Part shown: positions 26,332 through 33,440 of the stretch, piece by piece
Position numbering within the stretch: the stretch's first letter is position 1
How the letters are laid out: each line of letters begins with the position of its first letter
Assembly (NCBI GenBank): GCA_001899005.1
Contig: MKUW01000019.1
Location: 175,212 to 239,211, forward strand
DNA: 64,000 bases
Reading direction: 5' to 3'
Source: Chloroflexi bacterium 44-23
GTDB taxonomy: Bacteria; Chloroflexota; Anaerolineae; Anaerolineales; Anaerolineaceae
Notes under the pieces: model-generated
Database searches by the model: none
What the model was told of the DNA's origin: nothing
What the model saw: the letters and a program-made list of their open reading frames with translations, nothing else
Made by a program: the position numbers and the translations under genes

Positions 26332-27795
26332 CTATTTTTGCCGCAAAAGGTCTAGTTCGTCTTTCAAGGCTGCCCGTAAGATGGCAGGGTCGACCTGATT
26401 GCGGGTCTTAAGCATCACCTGACCAAAAAACCAATTGATCAGCGATTCCTTTCCTGATACAAAATCGCTCACTGCTTTGGGGTTTTCAGATAGCACAATC
26501 CTGATGAGCGAGTTTATTTGCGCTGAGTCTCGCAATTGTTGAAAACCGTGTTTTGCAATAATTTTGGCCGCCGGTTCACCGTTGATCAACATTTCTTCCA
26601 AAACAATTTTGGCTGTGGTCTGGTTGATTTCAGCATTGGTCACATATTTCAGCAACTGCGCCAGTTCTTTTGGCTGAACTTTGATTTGAGAGAAAGTTTC
26701 ACCACTGTAATTTTGCCAGGCGAAGAGTGGGCCGGTAATCCAATTAGCGAGCAGCTTTGGAGAAAGGGATGGGTCTGCTGCAAGTGTCTGCTCAAAATAA
26801 ACAGATATCTGTAAATCTTCTGCCAGTAGACTTGTTTCTTCTGGCCCGAGCTTATAGGCCGCATGCATTCTCTTAAAACGCGCTTGCGGTAGCTCCGGCA
26901 GGTTACTTTTAATGAGTGCGACCCAGGTTGGATCTACTACCAAAGGAGGCAGATCAGGTTCGGGAAAGTAGCGGTAATCATGAGCTTCTTCTTTGCTGCG
27001 TTGGGTGGTGGTCTCTTCGGCAGTCTCATCCCAACCAAGCGTTTCCTGCACTACCGCGAGACCGGCTTCTACCAGTGCGGTTTGGCGCAGCACTTCAAAT
27101 CGAATGGCTTTTTCCATACCGCGGAAAGTATTCAGATTCTTAATTTCCACACGGGTGCCCAGATTGGTTTGACCTCTTGGGCGTATGGAGACGTTGGCTT
27201 CAAAACGGATGACCCCTTTTTCCATGTCGCCGCTATTCACTCCCAACTCGCGAATTATTTCGCGTAAGGCCATAGCATAAGCACCGGCTTCTTCCGCGCT
27301 ATTCATATCTGGTTCCGAGACGATCTCAAGCAGGGACACACCAGCGCGGTTAAGATCAACCAGTGAGAAGGCAGTTTGATCTGCATTGATCACATGGGTC
27401 AGCTTGCCGGTATCTTCTTCCATATGTACGCGTTGGATTCGGATCTTTTTTTCGCCAGATTCGGTTTTGATGTTCAGGTGACCGAATTGAGCCAGTGGAT
27501 GCTCATACTGCGAAATTTGATACCCTTTTGGAAGGTCGGGATAAAAATAATTCTTGCGGGCGAAGATACTGGTCGTTTCAATGCGGCAATCCAGCGCCAG
27601 CGCAACTCGCAGGGCGAATTCGACAGCTTGTTTATTGATTACAGGCAATGCACCGGGCATACCGCTGCAGACAGGGCAAACAGCGCTGTTGGGTGGAGCC
27701 TGAGTTAAATCGACCACCGGGCAGGCGCAAAACATTTTTGTCTTCGTTTGCAATTCGGCATGTACTTCCAATCCGATAACTGCTTCGAATTCCAT
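26332..27795 (-). CDS. gatB: Asp-tRNA(Asn)/Glu-tRNA(Gln) amidotransferase subunit B
   Basis: A 487-aa subunit that activates the tRNA-bound Glu or Asp before amidation in the GatCAB complex. N-terminal MEFEAVIGLEVHAELQTKTKMFC, then CPVCSGMPGALPVIN, RKNYFYPDLPKGYQISQYE, VHMEEDTGKL, DLNRAGVSLLEIVSEPDM and DYRYFPEPDLPPL are all family signatures. The C-terminal YqeY-like tail ends the chain. The ATG at 27795 has AAAGGAA upstream; a longer open frame to 27864 lacks conservation. The gatC and gatA genes lie 14 kb away at 41448-43216. Confidence 0.94.
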   Translation of the reverse strand: MEFEAVIGLEVHAELQTKTKMFCACPVVDLTQAPPNSAVCPVCSGMPGALPVINKQAVEFALRVALALDCRIETTSIFARKNYFYPDLPKGYQISQYEHPLAQFGHLNIKTESGEKKIRIQRVHMEEDTGKLTHVINADQTAFSLVDLNRAGVSLLEIVSEPDMNSAEEAGAYAMALREIIRELGVNSGDMEKGVIRFEANVSIRPRGQTNLGTRVEIKNLNTFRGMEKAIRFEVLRQTALVEAGLAVVQETLGWDETAEETTTQRSKEEAHDYRYFPEPDLPPLVVDPTWVALIKSNLPELPQARFKRMHAAYKLGPEETSLLAEDLQISVYFEQTLAADPSLSPKLLANWITGPLFAWQNYSGETFSQIKVQPKELAQLLKYVTNAEINQTTAKIVLEEMLINGEPAAKIIAKHGFQQLRDSAQINSLIRIVLSENPKAVSDFVSGKESLINWFFGQVMLKTRNQVDPAILRAALKDELDLLRQK

Positions 27796-28142
27796 TGATT
27801 TCCTTTGTTGGGATGGTGAAACGTTCTGTTCGCTGGTCACCAAAAACTGAAATGATTTTACCATGACCGTGAAGTTGATATTCGCTTTGTTTGATGTGAT
27901 ATAAACTTTCCGTTAACAGTACATTCAACTTGAAATGGTCAAAAAATATAGTCGAATGTAACCACAAGCCTGGAAAGTGCTCTCTATCCTCCAGGATATT
28001 TTTTTTGATACAATAGATATGGATTTCAGAAATTAATAGGTGAAGGAAAATAATCATTTTCTATTTTCTGTTTGTCTGTAAATAATGTCCTATACCCAAA
28101 TAATACACTTTTCTCTATATGAAACTATCCAGGGAGGTAGCT
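27796..28142. other. divergent promoter region between gatB and the nucleotidyltransferase gene
   Basis: AT-rich. A TTTGATACAAT at about 28004-28014 could be a plus-strand -10 for the nucleotidyltransferase gene. The minus strand has AAGTTTATATCA for gatB. No RNA gene is recognised. Confidence 0.35.
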
Positions 28143-29156
28143 TTGCAAAAAACGCTCAAGATTGCAATACCCATGGCAGGTTTAGGAACGCGCATGCGCC
28201 CGCAAACATGGAGCAAACCTAAACCATTAATTGCCGTAGCTGGAAAAACAGTGTTGGATTATGTGCTCGAACAATTTAACACACTACCGGAAGGAACCCT
28301 TTATAAATTTGTGTTTATCGTCGGCCCGAATCAGGAAGAACAAGTAGCTGCCCACATGCAAAAATATCATGCAGACAAGGATTATTGTTTTGTAGTGCAA
28401 ACGGATATGCGCGGGCAATCGGATGCGCTCTATCAAGCTCGTCATGAGTTAATGGGCCACCCGGTGTTAATGACTTTCTCAGACACGTTGATTGAGACAG
28501 ATTTGAAAATTCTAGCTGATCCCGACCTTCATTCGAGTGTATGGGTCAAGCCTGTTCCGGACCCGCGCCGTTTTGGTGTGGCTGTCTTGAATGATGATGG
28601 CTTTGTCAGTCGCCTGGTGGAAAAGCCGGATACCAAGGAAAACAATCTGGCGATCGTTGGCTTTTATTATTTTGAAAGTGGCAGTGATTTAATTGAGGCG
28701 ATTGAAGAGCAAACCAGGCGTGAATTGACCCTAAAAGGAGAGTTCTTTCTGGCAGATGCAGTCAATATATTGTTGGAACGCGGATTAAAAATGCAAGTAT
28801 GTCAGGTGGAAGCCTGGTTGGATGCTGGTTTGCCCAGTGCTCTGCTGGAGACAAACCAGTATTTGCTGCAGCATGGGCGAGAAAATAGTAATGAGTGCCA
28901 TTGCGAGGGTGTCACTATTATTCCACCGGTATTCATCCATGAAAGTGCTGAAATTTCCTCATCTGTGATTGGACCCTATGTATCAATAGCTGCCAATTGT
29001 AAAATTAAAGATGCGATTATCAGAAATTCTATTGTGGAAGAAGATACGCATGTGGAACGCTTCATCCTCGAAGATTCGATTTTGGGAAGGCAAGTGCAAC
29101 TGCACGGGCAAGCCTTACGGGTAAACCTAGGCGATAACTCATGGACAATGCGGTGA
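28143..29156 (+). CDS. sugar-phosphate nucleotidyltransferase
   Basis: About 337 aa. N-terminal GT-A nucleotidyltransferase: KIAIPMAGLGTRMRPQTWSKPKPLIAVAGK (G-x-G-T-R loop and KPKP), DMRGQSDALYQAR and FSDTLIETD. The C-terminal left-handed beta-helix is SSVIGPYVSIAANCKIKDAIIRNS.... Similar enzymes make dTDP-, UDP- or GDP-sugars; the nucleotide cannot be fixed. TTG 28143 is chosen because GGGAGG lies five bases upstream; an ATG at 28119 is in frame but has no ribosome site and contains that Shine-Dalgarno within its coding part. It overlaps the next small gene. Confidence 0.82.
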   Translation: MQKTLKIAIPMAGLGTRMRPQTWSKPKPLIAVAGKTVLDYVLEQFNTLPEGTLYKFVFIVGPNQEEQVAAHMQKYHADKDYCFVVQTDMRGQSDALYQARHELMGHPVLMTFSDTLIETDLKILADPDLHSSVWVKPVPDPRRFGVAVLNDDGFVSRLVEKPDTKENNLAIVGFYYFESGSDLIEAIEEQTRRELTLKGEFFLADAVNILLERGLKMQVCQVEAWLDAGLPSALLETNQYLLQHGRENSNECHCEGVTIIPPVFIHESAEISSSVIGPYVSIAANCKIKDAIIRNSIVEEDTHVERFILEDSILGRQVQLHGQALRVNLGDNSWTMR

Positions 29157-29365
29157 GCGAGATCGTTTCCTGTTACAGCGGCAGTAGTTTTGCTGAGCAC
29201 CCCATATCGTTTATTTGGCAAGGTCAAAAACTGGATGTGGTTGTATGCCAGGCCGAAGGCAGATTACCCGAAGGAAAATTCTTTCACGTCAGAGCTTCGG
29301 ATGGCCGGGCTTATCGCCTTTTTTATCAATTTTCTGATTGTGACTGGACTATTGAGGCCAGATAA
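29141..29365 (+). CDS. 74-aa hypothetical protein
   Basis: A small soluble beta-rich protein (HPISFIWQGQKLDVVVCQAEGRLPEGKFFHVRASDGRAYRLFYQ, then a Trp). This looks like the small barrel-type DUF proteins (DUF6504-like), which is a weak guess. It overlaps the nucleotidyltransferase gene by 16 bases and precedes the aminotransferase by 40, consistent with one operon. Confidence 0.6.
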   Translation: MDNAVSEIVSCYSGSSFAEHPISFIWQGQKLDVVVCQAEGRLPEGKFFHVRASDGRAYRLFYQFSDCDWTIEAR

Positions 29366-29405
29366 AATCAATCACATTTTTGTTATTGTAATTAATTAGG
29401 GAGAA

Positions 29406-30572
29406 ATGATGCAATCAATAAAATTTTCTGAACGTGTCAGCCGTTTAAAACCCTCCGGGATCCGTAAATTTTTTGATATTGCCGCTACGATGGATAATGT
29501 TATCTCGCTGGGAATTGGTGAACCAGATTTTACTTCACCACCAAGTGTCATTGAAGCTGGAATTCGTGCTTTGCGTGAAGGACAGACCCATTACACCTCC
29601 AACGCTGGCATTCTGGAGTTGCGTGAAAAACTGACAGCTCATATCGATATGCTGTATGGCGTCAGCTATGACCCGCAGACAGAAGCACTGATTACTGTGG
29701 GTGGCTCCGAAGCATTATATTTGGCCTGTACAGCCATGTTGAACCCTGGAGATGAAGTCATTATTCCCAGCCCATGTTTTGTGTCTTATCAGGCACAGGT
29801 TATTCTGGCGGATGCTGTGCCGGTTGAGATTCCTTCGAATATGGAAGACAACTTTGATGTAGATCCGGCTGCGATTGAAGCAGCAATTACTGATCGAACC
29901 AAAGCGATCTTATTGGGATTTCCGAACAATCCAACCGGTGCTGTGGCGACTCGAGAACGATTGTTAGAAATCGCTCAGATTGCTGAAAAATATAATTTAA
30001 TTGTCATCTCGGATGAGATCTACGATCGCCTGGTCTATGGTGGGCACCAGCATGTTTGCTTCCCCGCATTACCGGAAATGAAAAAACGGACGCTCCTATT
30101 GGGGGGATTTTCTAAGGATTATGCCATGACGGGTTGGCGGATTGGGTATGCGCTTGGGCCGCAGAATATTATTCAAGGGCTGGTACGGGTTCATCAATTC
30201 ACTGTCATGTCATCCCCAACCATTGCACAGATCGCTGCCATTGAAGCACTGGCTGATCTGGATGAGGCCGTTGCAATGATGGTTGAGGAATATGATCGCC
30301 GTCGAAAGTTTGTTGTGGCTGATCTCAACCGCATGGGCTTGCCCACCTTTGAACCGAAAGGTGCATTTTATGCCTTTCCCAAGGTTAGTGTTACCGGTTT
30401 GGATGATGACACCTTTGCAAACAGGCTATTGAAGGAAGAACGGGTGGCTATCGTGCCAGGATCAGCGTTTGGTGCCGGTGGCGATGGTTTTTGCCGCATC
30501 TCCTATGCTGCCTCGTGTGATAAGCTGGAGGAATCAATGCGCCGCATTGAACGGATGGTAGCCAGGATTTAA
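29406..30572 (+). CDS. class I/II aminotransferase (aspartate/aromatic type)
   Basis: A 388-aa PLP enzyme. It begins with SERVSRLKPSGIRKFFD, then SLGIGEPDFTSP, YTSNAGILELREKL, LGFPNNPTGAVA, ISDEIYDRLVY and the PLP-lysine motif GGFSKDYAMTGWRIGYALGP, with a C-terminal GDGFCRISYAAS Arg. Family I-gamma members act on aspartate, aromatic or branched amino acids. It could supply the final Tyr/Phe transamination missing from the aromatic operon, but that is inference. AGGGAG precedes the ATG pair. Confidence 0.88.
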   Translation: MMQSIKFSERVSRLKPSGIRKFFDIAATMDNVISLGIGEPDFTSPPSVIEAGIRALREGQTHYTSNAGILELREKLTAHIDMLYGVSYDPQTEALITVGGSEALYLACTAMLNPGDEVIIPSPCFVSYQAQVILADAVPVEIPSNMEDNFDVDPAAIEAAITDRTKAILLGFPNNPTGAVATRERLLEIAQIAEKYNLIVISDEIYDRLVYGGHQHVCFPALPEMKKRTLLLGGFSKDYAMTGWRIGYALGPQNIIQGLVRVHQFTVMSSPTIAQIAAIEALADLDEAVAMMVEEYDRRRKFVVADLNRMGLPTFEPKGAFYAFPKVSVTGLDDDTFANRLLKEERVAIVPGSAFGAGGDGFCRISYAASCDKLEESMRRIERMVARI

Positions 30573-30607
30573 AAGCAGATTGAATGGATAACTGAAAGTG
30601 ATGGAGG

Positions 30608-30652
30608 ACGGGCATAGCGCGAAAATGAGCCATGCCCGTTCTTTGTCTTTTT
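30608..30652 (+). terminator. terminator after the aminotransferase
   Basis: ACGGGCAT (30608-30615) pairs with ATGCCCGT (30632-30639), followed by a T-rich but interrupted tail. Confidence 0.7.
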
Positions 30653-30663
30653 CTGATTATTTA

Positions 30664-31410
30664 TTACTTCTTTTTTCTCTCGATATAGATTCTGACTGCC
30701 TTGGGTATAAATTCCGCCAGGCGGGGGTCAAAAGCATCGAAGGTCTTTTTGAAGCGCGGGTCGTCATTGTAGCGATCGGCCAGCCCGAGCAGTTGTTCTT
30801 CATTGGGACTCCAGAAATTTTGGATGTGGTGATGCCAGCGTGCAATTGCGGTTTGTACATTCTCGGAATCTGCGCCCTGATCAATCGCATCAGCAAGTGC
30901 CTGGTAAATCTCATTCCCTTCCGCCAGAATTGAATCCTTTTTTGATTGGCTGTAATTCTTCCACTTTCGATTGGATTCTTTTACGGTTTCAGGGTCATAC
31001 ATTTGTATGGCTTCTTTTTCATATTCTGCTTGCAGTTCTTCAGAAAAAGCTTGAAAAAATTGTTTTTTGTTCATTTTCTTTTCTCCTTGGATGTGTTGAA
31101 TGGTGTTTTCTACTGTCGCCACCAGACTTTGGAGCCGATGGATGCGTTTTTGTAGCTCTTGCTTGTGGGATTCAAGCGCTTCAACCAAATTGTACGAAGG
31201 TTGGGCAAGAATCTGCTTAATTTTTAGTAGCGGCATGTTCAATTCACGATAAAAAAGGATTTGCTGCAGCTGCAAGACGCACGCATCGTCATAATAACGA
31301 TAACCATTTTCTGCCACCCGGGATGGTTTTAAAAGGTCAATCTGGTCATAGTAGTGAAGTGTGCGCGGGCTGATACCCGCTAGTTTGGAAAGCTGCTTTA
31401 CCGTTAACAT
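30664..31410 (-). CDS. MerR-family regulator with TipAS domain
   Basis: 248 aa. The N-terminal winged helix MLTVKQLSKLAGISPRTLHYYDQIDLLKPSRVAENGYRYYDD (residues 1-42) is followed by a coiled-coil dimerisation helix (about 75-110). The TipAS antibiotic-recognition domain (FFQAFSEELQAEYEKEA...W..., about 118-245) completes the chain. TipAL/Mta relatives bind hydrophobic or thiopeptide-like drugs and activate efflux and their own gene. The promoter ahead of it has the 19-bp spacer of MerR-controlled promoters, and transcription would start at or next to the ATG, so autoregulation and leaderless translation are likely. No transporter is adjacent. Confidence 0.9.
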   Translation of the reverse strand: MLTVKQLSKLAGISPRTLHYYDQIDLLKPSRVAENGYRYYDDACVLQLQQILFYRELNMPLLKIKQILAQPSYNLVEALESHKQELQKRIHRLQSLVATVENTIQHIQGEKKMNKKQFFQAFSEELQAEYEKEAIQMYDPETVKESNRKWKNYSQSKKDSILAEGNEIYQALADAIDQGADSENVQTAIARWHHHIQNFWSPNEEQLLGLADRYNDDPRFKKTFDAFDPRLAEFIPKAVRIYIERKKK

Positions 31411-31416
31411 GCCAAC

Positions 31417-31447
31417 AGTATAAGCTATGACGTAACGTTAATGTCAA
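31417..31447 (-). promoter_or_regulatory. MerR-type promoter with 19-bp spacer
   Basis: On the minus strand TTGACA (31447-31442) and TATACT (31422-31417) are separated by exactly 19 bp. The spacer holds an imperfect dyad centred on TAACGTTA. MerR proteins activate such over-long spacers by twisting DNA. The predicted start falls about at the MerR-gene ATG (31410). Confidence 0.7.
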
Positions 31448-31716
31448 GGGGGAACTTTGGTGTAACCAGGGTTTCATTTGAAGCCAGGGATGGAACTGGT
31501 TAGTAGAAAAGATGAGAAAATTGTCCCTATGGATATAATGTTTCTTAGCGTGTTTGTTATGCGAGCTTTGTTTCTCCGCTAGCAGGCTTTTGCCGAATCT
31601 ACGACTTGACTGAAAACTCATTACAAAAACCTATCAACGAATTACTACTTTATTCTTCCACCAATCAGTGAGTATAAATGTGCAAGATATCAATTTGCGC
31701 AGTGTGATTTTCCCCG

Positions 31717-31745
31717 TTTACAAAGTCCTTTTTTGGGAATATAAT
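31717..31745 (+). promoter_or_regulatory. promoter of the first mgtE transcript
   Basis: TTTACA (31717-31722), a 17-bp spacer, then TATAAT (31740-31745). The start would be near 31752, giving a leader of about 168 nt before the mgtE ATG. Confidence 0.75.
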
Positions 31746-31786
31746 ACATCCGGATTTAACACTTAAGACTACCAAATGTGGAGACT

Positions 31787-31852
31787 ATGGAAGAGCAACA
31801 AACTCCCGGTGACCGGGATCCTGAACCTGATAGTTGTAAGCCAATTAACTAA
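31787..31852 (+). CDS. acidic/proline-rich leader peptide upstream of mgtE
   Basis: A 21-codon ORF with a proper ribosome site (GGAG four bases before the ATG) about 35 nt after the predicted transcription start. The peptide contains TPGDRDPEPDS, with six Asp/Glu and four Pro in total. Acidic-plus-proline nascent chains such as the EPDP start of enterobacterial MgtL destabilise ribosomes at low Mg2+. Here the ORF stops at 31852, six bases before the anti-sequestor arm. It is likely a Mg2+-sensing leader of the Mg2+ transporter gene; this is inferred from composition and layout. Confidence 0.7.
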   Translation: MEEQQTPGDRDPEPDSCKPIN

Positions 31853-31857
31853 GCGAA

Positions 31858-31912
31858 CCCTGGTCTTCTGTTAACGACAGCTAACCGTCTCCAGGGCTGA
31901 GCGCCCCGGAGG
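31858..31912 (+). promoter_or_regulatory. Shine-Dalgarno sequestor and competing anti-sequestor, mgtE leader
   Basis: The sequestor pairs CTCC-A-GGGC (31889-31897) with GCCC-C-GGAG (31903-31911), loop TGAGC. It buries the mgtE Shine-Dalgarno GGAGG (31908-31912). The anti-sequestor pairs CCCTGG (31858-31863) with CCAGGG (31891-31896), which destroys the sequestor. A small CTGT/ACAG hairpin (31868-31880) fits inside. There is no T-tract, so control would act on translation. A ribosome at the leader-peptide stop (31850-31852) would cover 31858-31863. Confidence 0.65.
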
Positions 31913-31919
31913 TGTCATA

Positions 31920-33269
31920 ATGCTGACCATCAATACGGATACAATTTTAGCGCAAATTCAGGCAGCGTTGGAAAAGAATGATGTTAATTCGGCTTTAAAA
32001 GTGCTGGAGGATTTGCGCACACCTGATCAGGCAGAAGTCTTTTACGAATTGGAAGATGATGAAAAGATAGCCTTGCTGCCACATCTTGACCCTTCTGTTT
32101 CCGCAGACATTTTGGAAGAATTAGAAGATGAAGAAGTGGCCGAACTGGTCAGCCAACTCGATTCGGATAGTGCAGTTCGCATTTTGGACGAGATGGATCC
32201 GGATGAGGCAGCCGACTTCCTAGGGGATGTAAGCCGTGAGCAGGCTGAAAATTATCTGGCTCAAATGGAAAACCCGCAGGAAGTACGCCCCTTGATGATT
32301 CACGCCGATGACAGCGCCGGTGGCTTGATGACATCTGAATTTATTGCCCTGCGCACCCGTATGCGTGCCGGAGATGCCATCAATGTTTTACGTACGTACA
32401 AACCTGATAGCGAAGAAATATATTACCTCTTTGTCGTTGATTCGGAAGACGTTCTCTCAGGTGTGATCGGTTTACGAGATTTAATTATTTCAGACCCGGA
32501 TGTAATTTTGGGAGAAATCATGGATCCGCAGGTTGTATCCGTCAATGCCGGTACGGACCAGGAAGAATGTGCCCGGATCATTGCCAAGTATGACCTGCTC
32601 GCTCTACCGGTCGTGGATAGTTCCCGCAGATTGATTGGTGTTATCACGGTAGATGATGTCATTGATGTACTCGAAGAAGAAACCACGGAGGATTTCCAGC
32701 GTTTGGGTGGTGCAGAACCATTAGATCAATCCTATCTCAATACCGGCACCTGGATGATCGCAAAAAAACGTATCGGCTGGCTGCTGCTCTTGTTTCTGAC
32801 AGGTAGTCTGACCGGTACAGTCATGCGTATGTTTGAAGCAGAATTAGCTGCGGTGGTGGCATTGGCTTATTTTATTCCATTGCTGATTGGTACCGGTGGG
32901 AATGCTGGTTCGCAAACCACCAGCACCATCATCCGCGCTTTGGCAGTTGGAGATATGGATGTTTCTGATGGATTGGTATCGCTCTGGCATGAACTGCGCG
33001 TTGGTTTGATACTTGGCCTGGGAATGTCCGGTTTTGCGTTTATTCGAGCCATCACCTGGGGCACCACACCCCAATTGGCCTTTGCGGTTGCTTTTTCAAT
33101 TATTGCCATTGTTATTTGGGCGAATGCCTCCGGTGCAGTACTGCCGTTGCTGGCAGCCAGATTAAAAATTGACCCAACGGTAGTATCCGGGCCGGTCATG
33201 AGCACTCTGGTAGACGCAACAGGTTTGTTTATCTACTTTACAATTGCAAAATCTGTAATTGGTGTCTGA
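31920..33269 (+). CDS. mgtE: magnesium transporter MgtE (first of two)
   Basis: A 449-aa MgtE channel. The N-terminal acidic superhelical domain (about residues 10-130) carries repeated LEELEDEEVAELV and DEMDPDEAADFL motifs. Two CBS domains (about 135-255) follow, and five transmembrane helices (about 285-449) contain PLLIGTGGNAGSQTTSTIIRALA and the C-terminal DPTVVSGPVMSTLVDATGLFIYF. The cytosolic domains sense Mg2+ and gate the pore. GGAGG is seven bases before the ATG and is buried in the leader hairpin. A second mgtE follows 171 bases downstream. Confidence 0.95.
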   Translation: MLTINTDTILAQIQAALEKNDVNSALKVLEDLRTPDQAEVFYELEDDEKIALLPHLDPSVSADILEELEDEEVAELVSQLDSDSAVRILDEMDPDEAADFLGDVSREQAENYLAQMENPQEVRPLMIHADDSAGGLMTSEFIALRTRMRAGDAINVLRTYKPDSEEIYYLFVVDSEDVLSGVIGLRDLIISDPDVILGEIMDPQVVSVNAGTDQEECARIIAKYDLLALPVVDSSRRLIGVITVDDVIDVLEEETTEDFQRLGGAEPLDQSYLNTGTWMIAKKRIGWLLLLFLTGSLTGTVMRMFEAELAAVVALAYFIPLLIGTGGNAGSQTTSTIIRALAVGDMDVSDGLVSLWHELRVGLILGLGMSGFAFIRAITWGTTPQLAFAVAFSIIAIVIWANASGAVLPLLAARLKIDPTVVSGPVMSTLVDATGLFIYFTIAKSVIGV

Positions 33270-33316
33270 AGAAGTGATCACTATGAAAACATATAACCGA
33301 ATTCGAAAGTAAACAA

Positions 33317-33385
33317 ATGAGAAAGAAAAAACCACCCAGAAAAAGGGACCAATATCCCTTGCTAAGTAGACGAAATAAGGGCTGA
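33317..33385 (+). CDS. candidate leader ORF upstream of the second mgtE
   Basis: A 22-codon ORF beginning MRKKKPPRKRDQYP. It is basic with three prolines including PP, and its ribosome site is weak. Its TGA (33383-33385) overlaps the anti-sequestor arm GGGCTG (33379-33384). The position mirrors the leader peptide of the first mgtE although the sequence does not. A shorter ORF (33283-33312) also precedes it. Confidence 0.4.
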   Translation: MRKKKPPRKRDQYPLLSRRNKG

Positions 33386-33434
33386 ATGCTAAGAGAAGCG
33401 GCATAAACTTCCAACCGGCAGACAGCCCGGGAGG
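33379..33434 (+). promoter_or_regulatory. Shine-Dalgarno sequestor and competing anti-sequestor, second mgtE leader
   Basis: CTTCC (33408-33412) pairs with GGAGG-side bases 33430-33434, with an inner GGC/GCC (33417-33419 with 33425-33427), masking the Shine-Dalgarno GGGAGG (33429-33434). The alternative GGGCTG (33379-33384) with CAGCCC (33423-33428) is a perfect 6-bp helix that breaks it. The logic is the same as in the first mgtE leader. Confidence 0.5.
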
Positions 33435-33440
33435 ATGTTT

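Noticed and set aside
29406-30572. Naming the aminotransferase tyrB or aspC
   Set aside because: Class I-gamma enzymes vary in substrate and no motif here fixes it; it lies far from the aromatic operon.
31750-31920. M-box (ykoK) magnesium riboswitch upstream of mgtE
   Set aside because: The region is a suitable place, but I could not match the conserved M-box core segments. The visible uORF and SD hairpin explain the leader better.
33283-33312. Nine-codon ORF as the leader peptide of the second mgtE
   Set aside because: It ends 67 bases before the anti-sequestor arm, so a ribosome on it would not influence the switch. The 33317-33385 ORF fits better.
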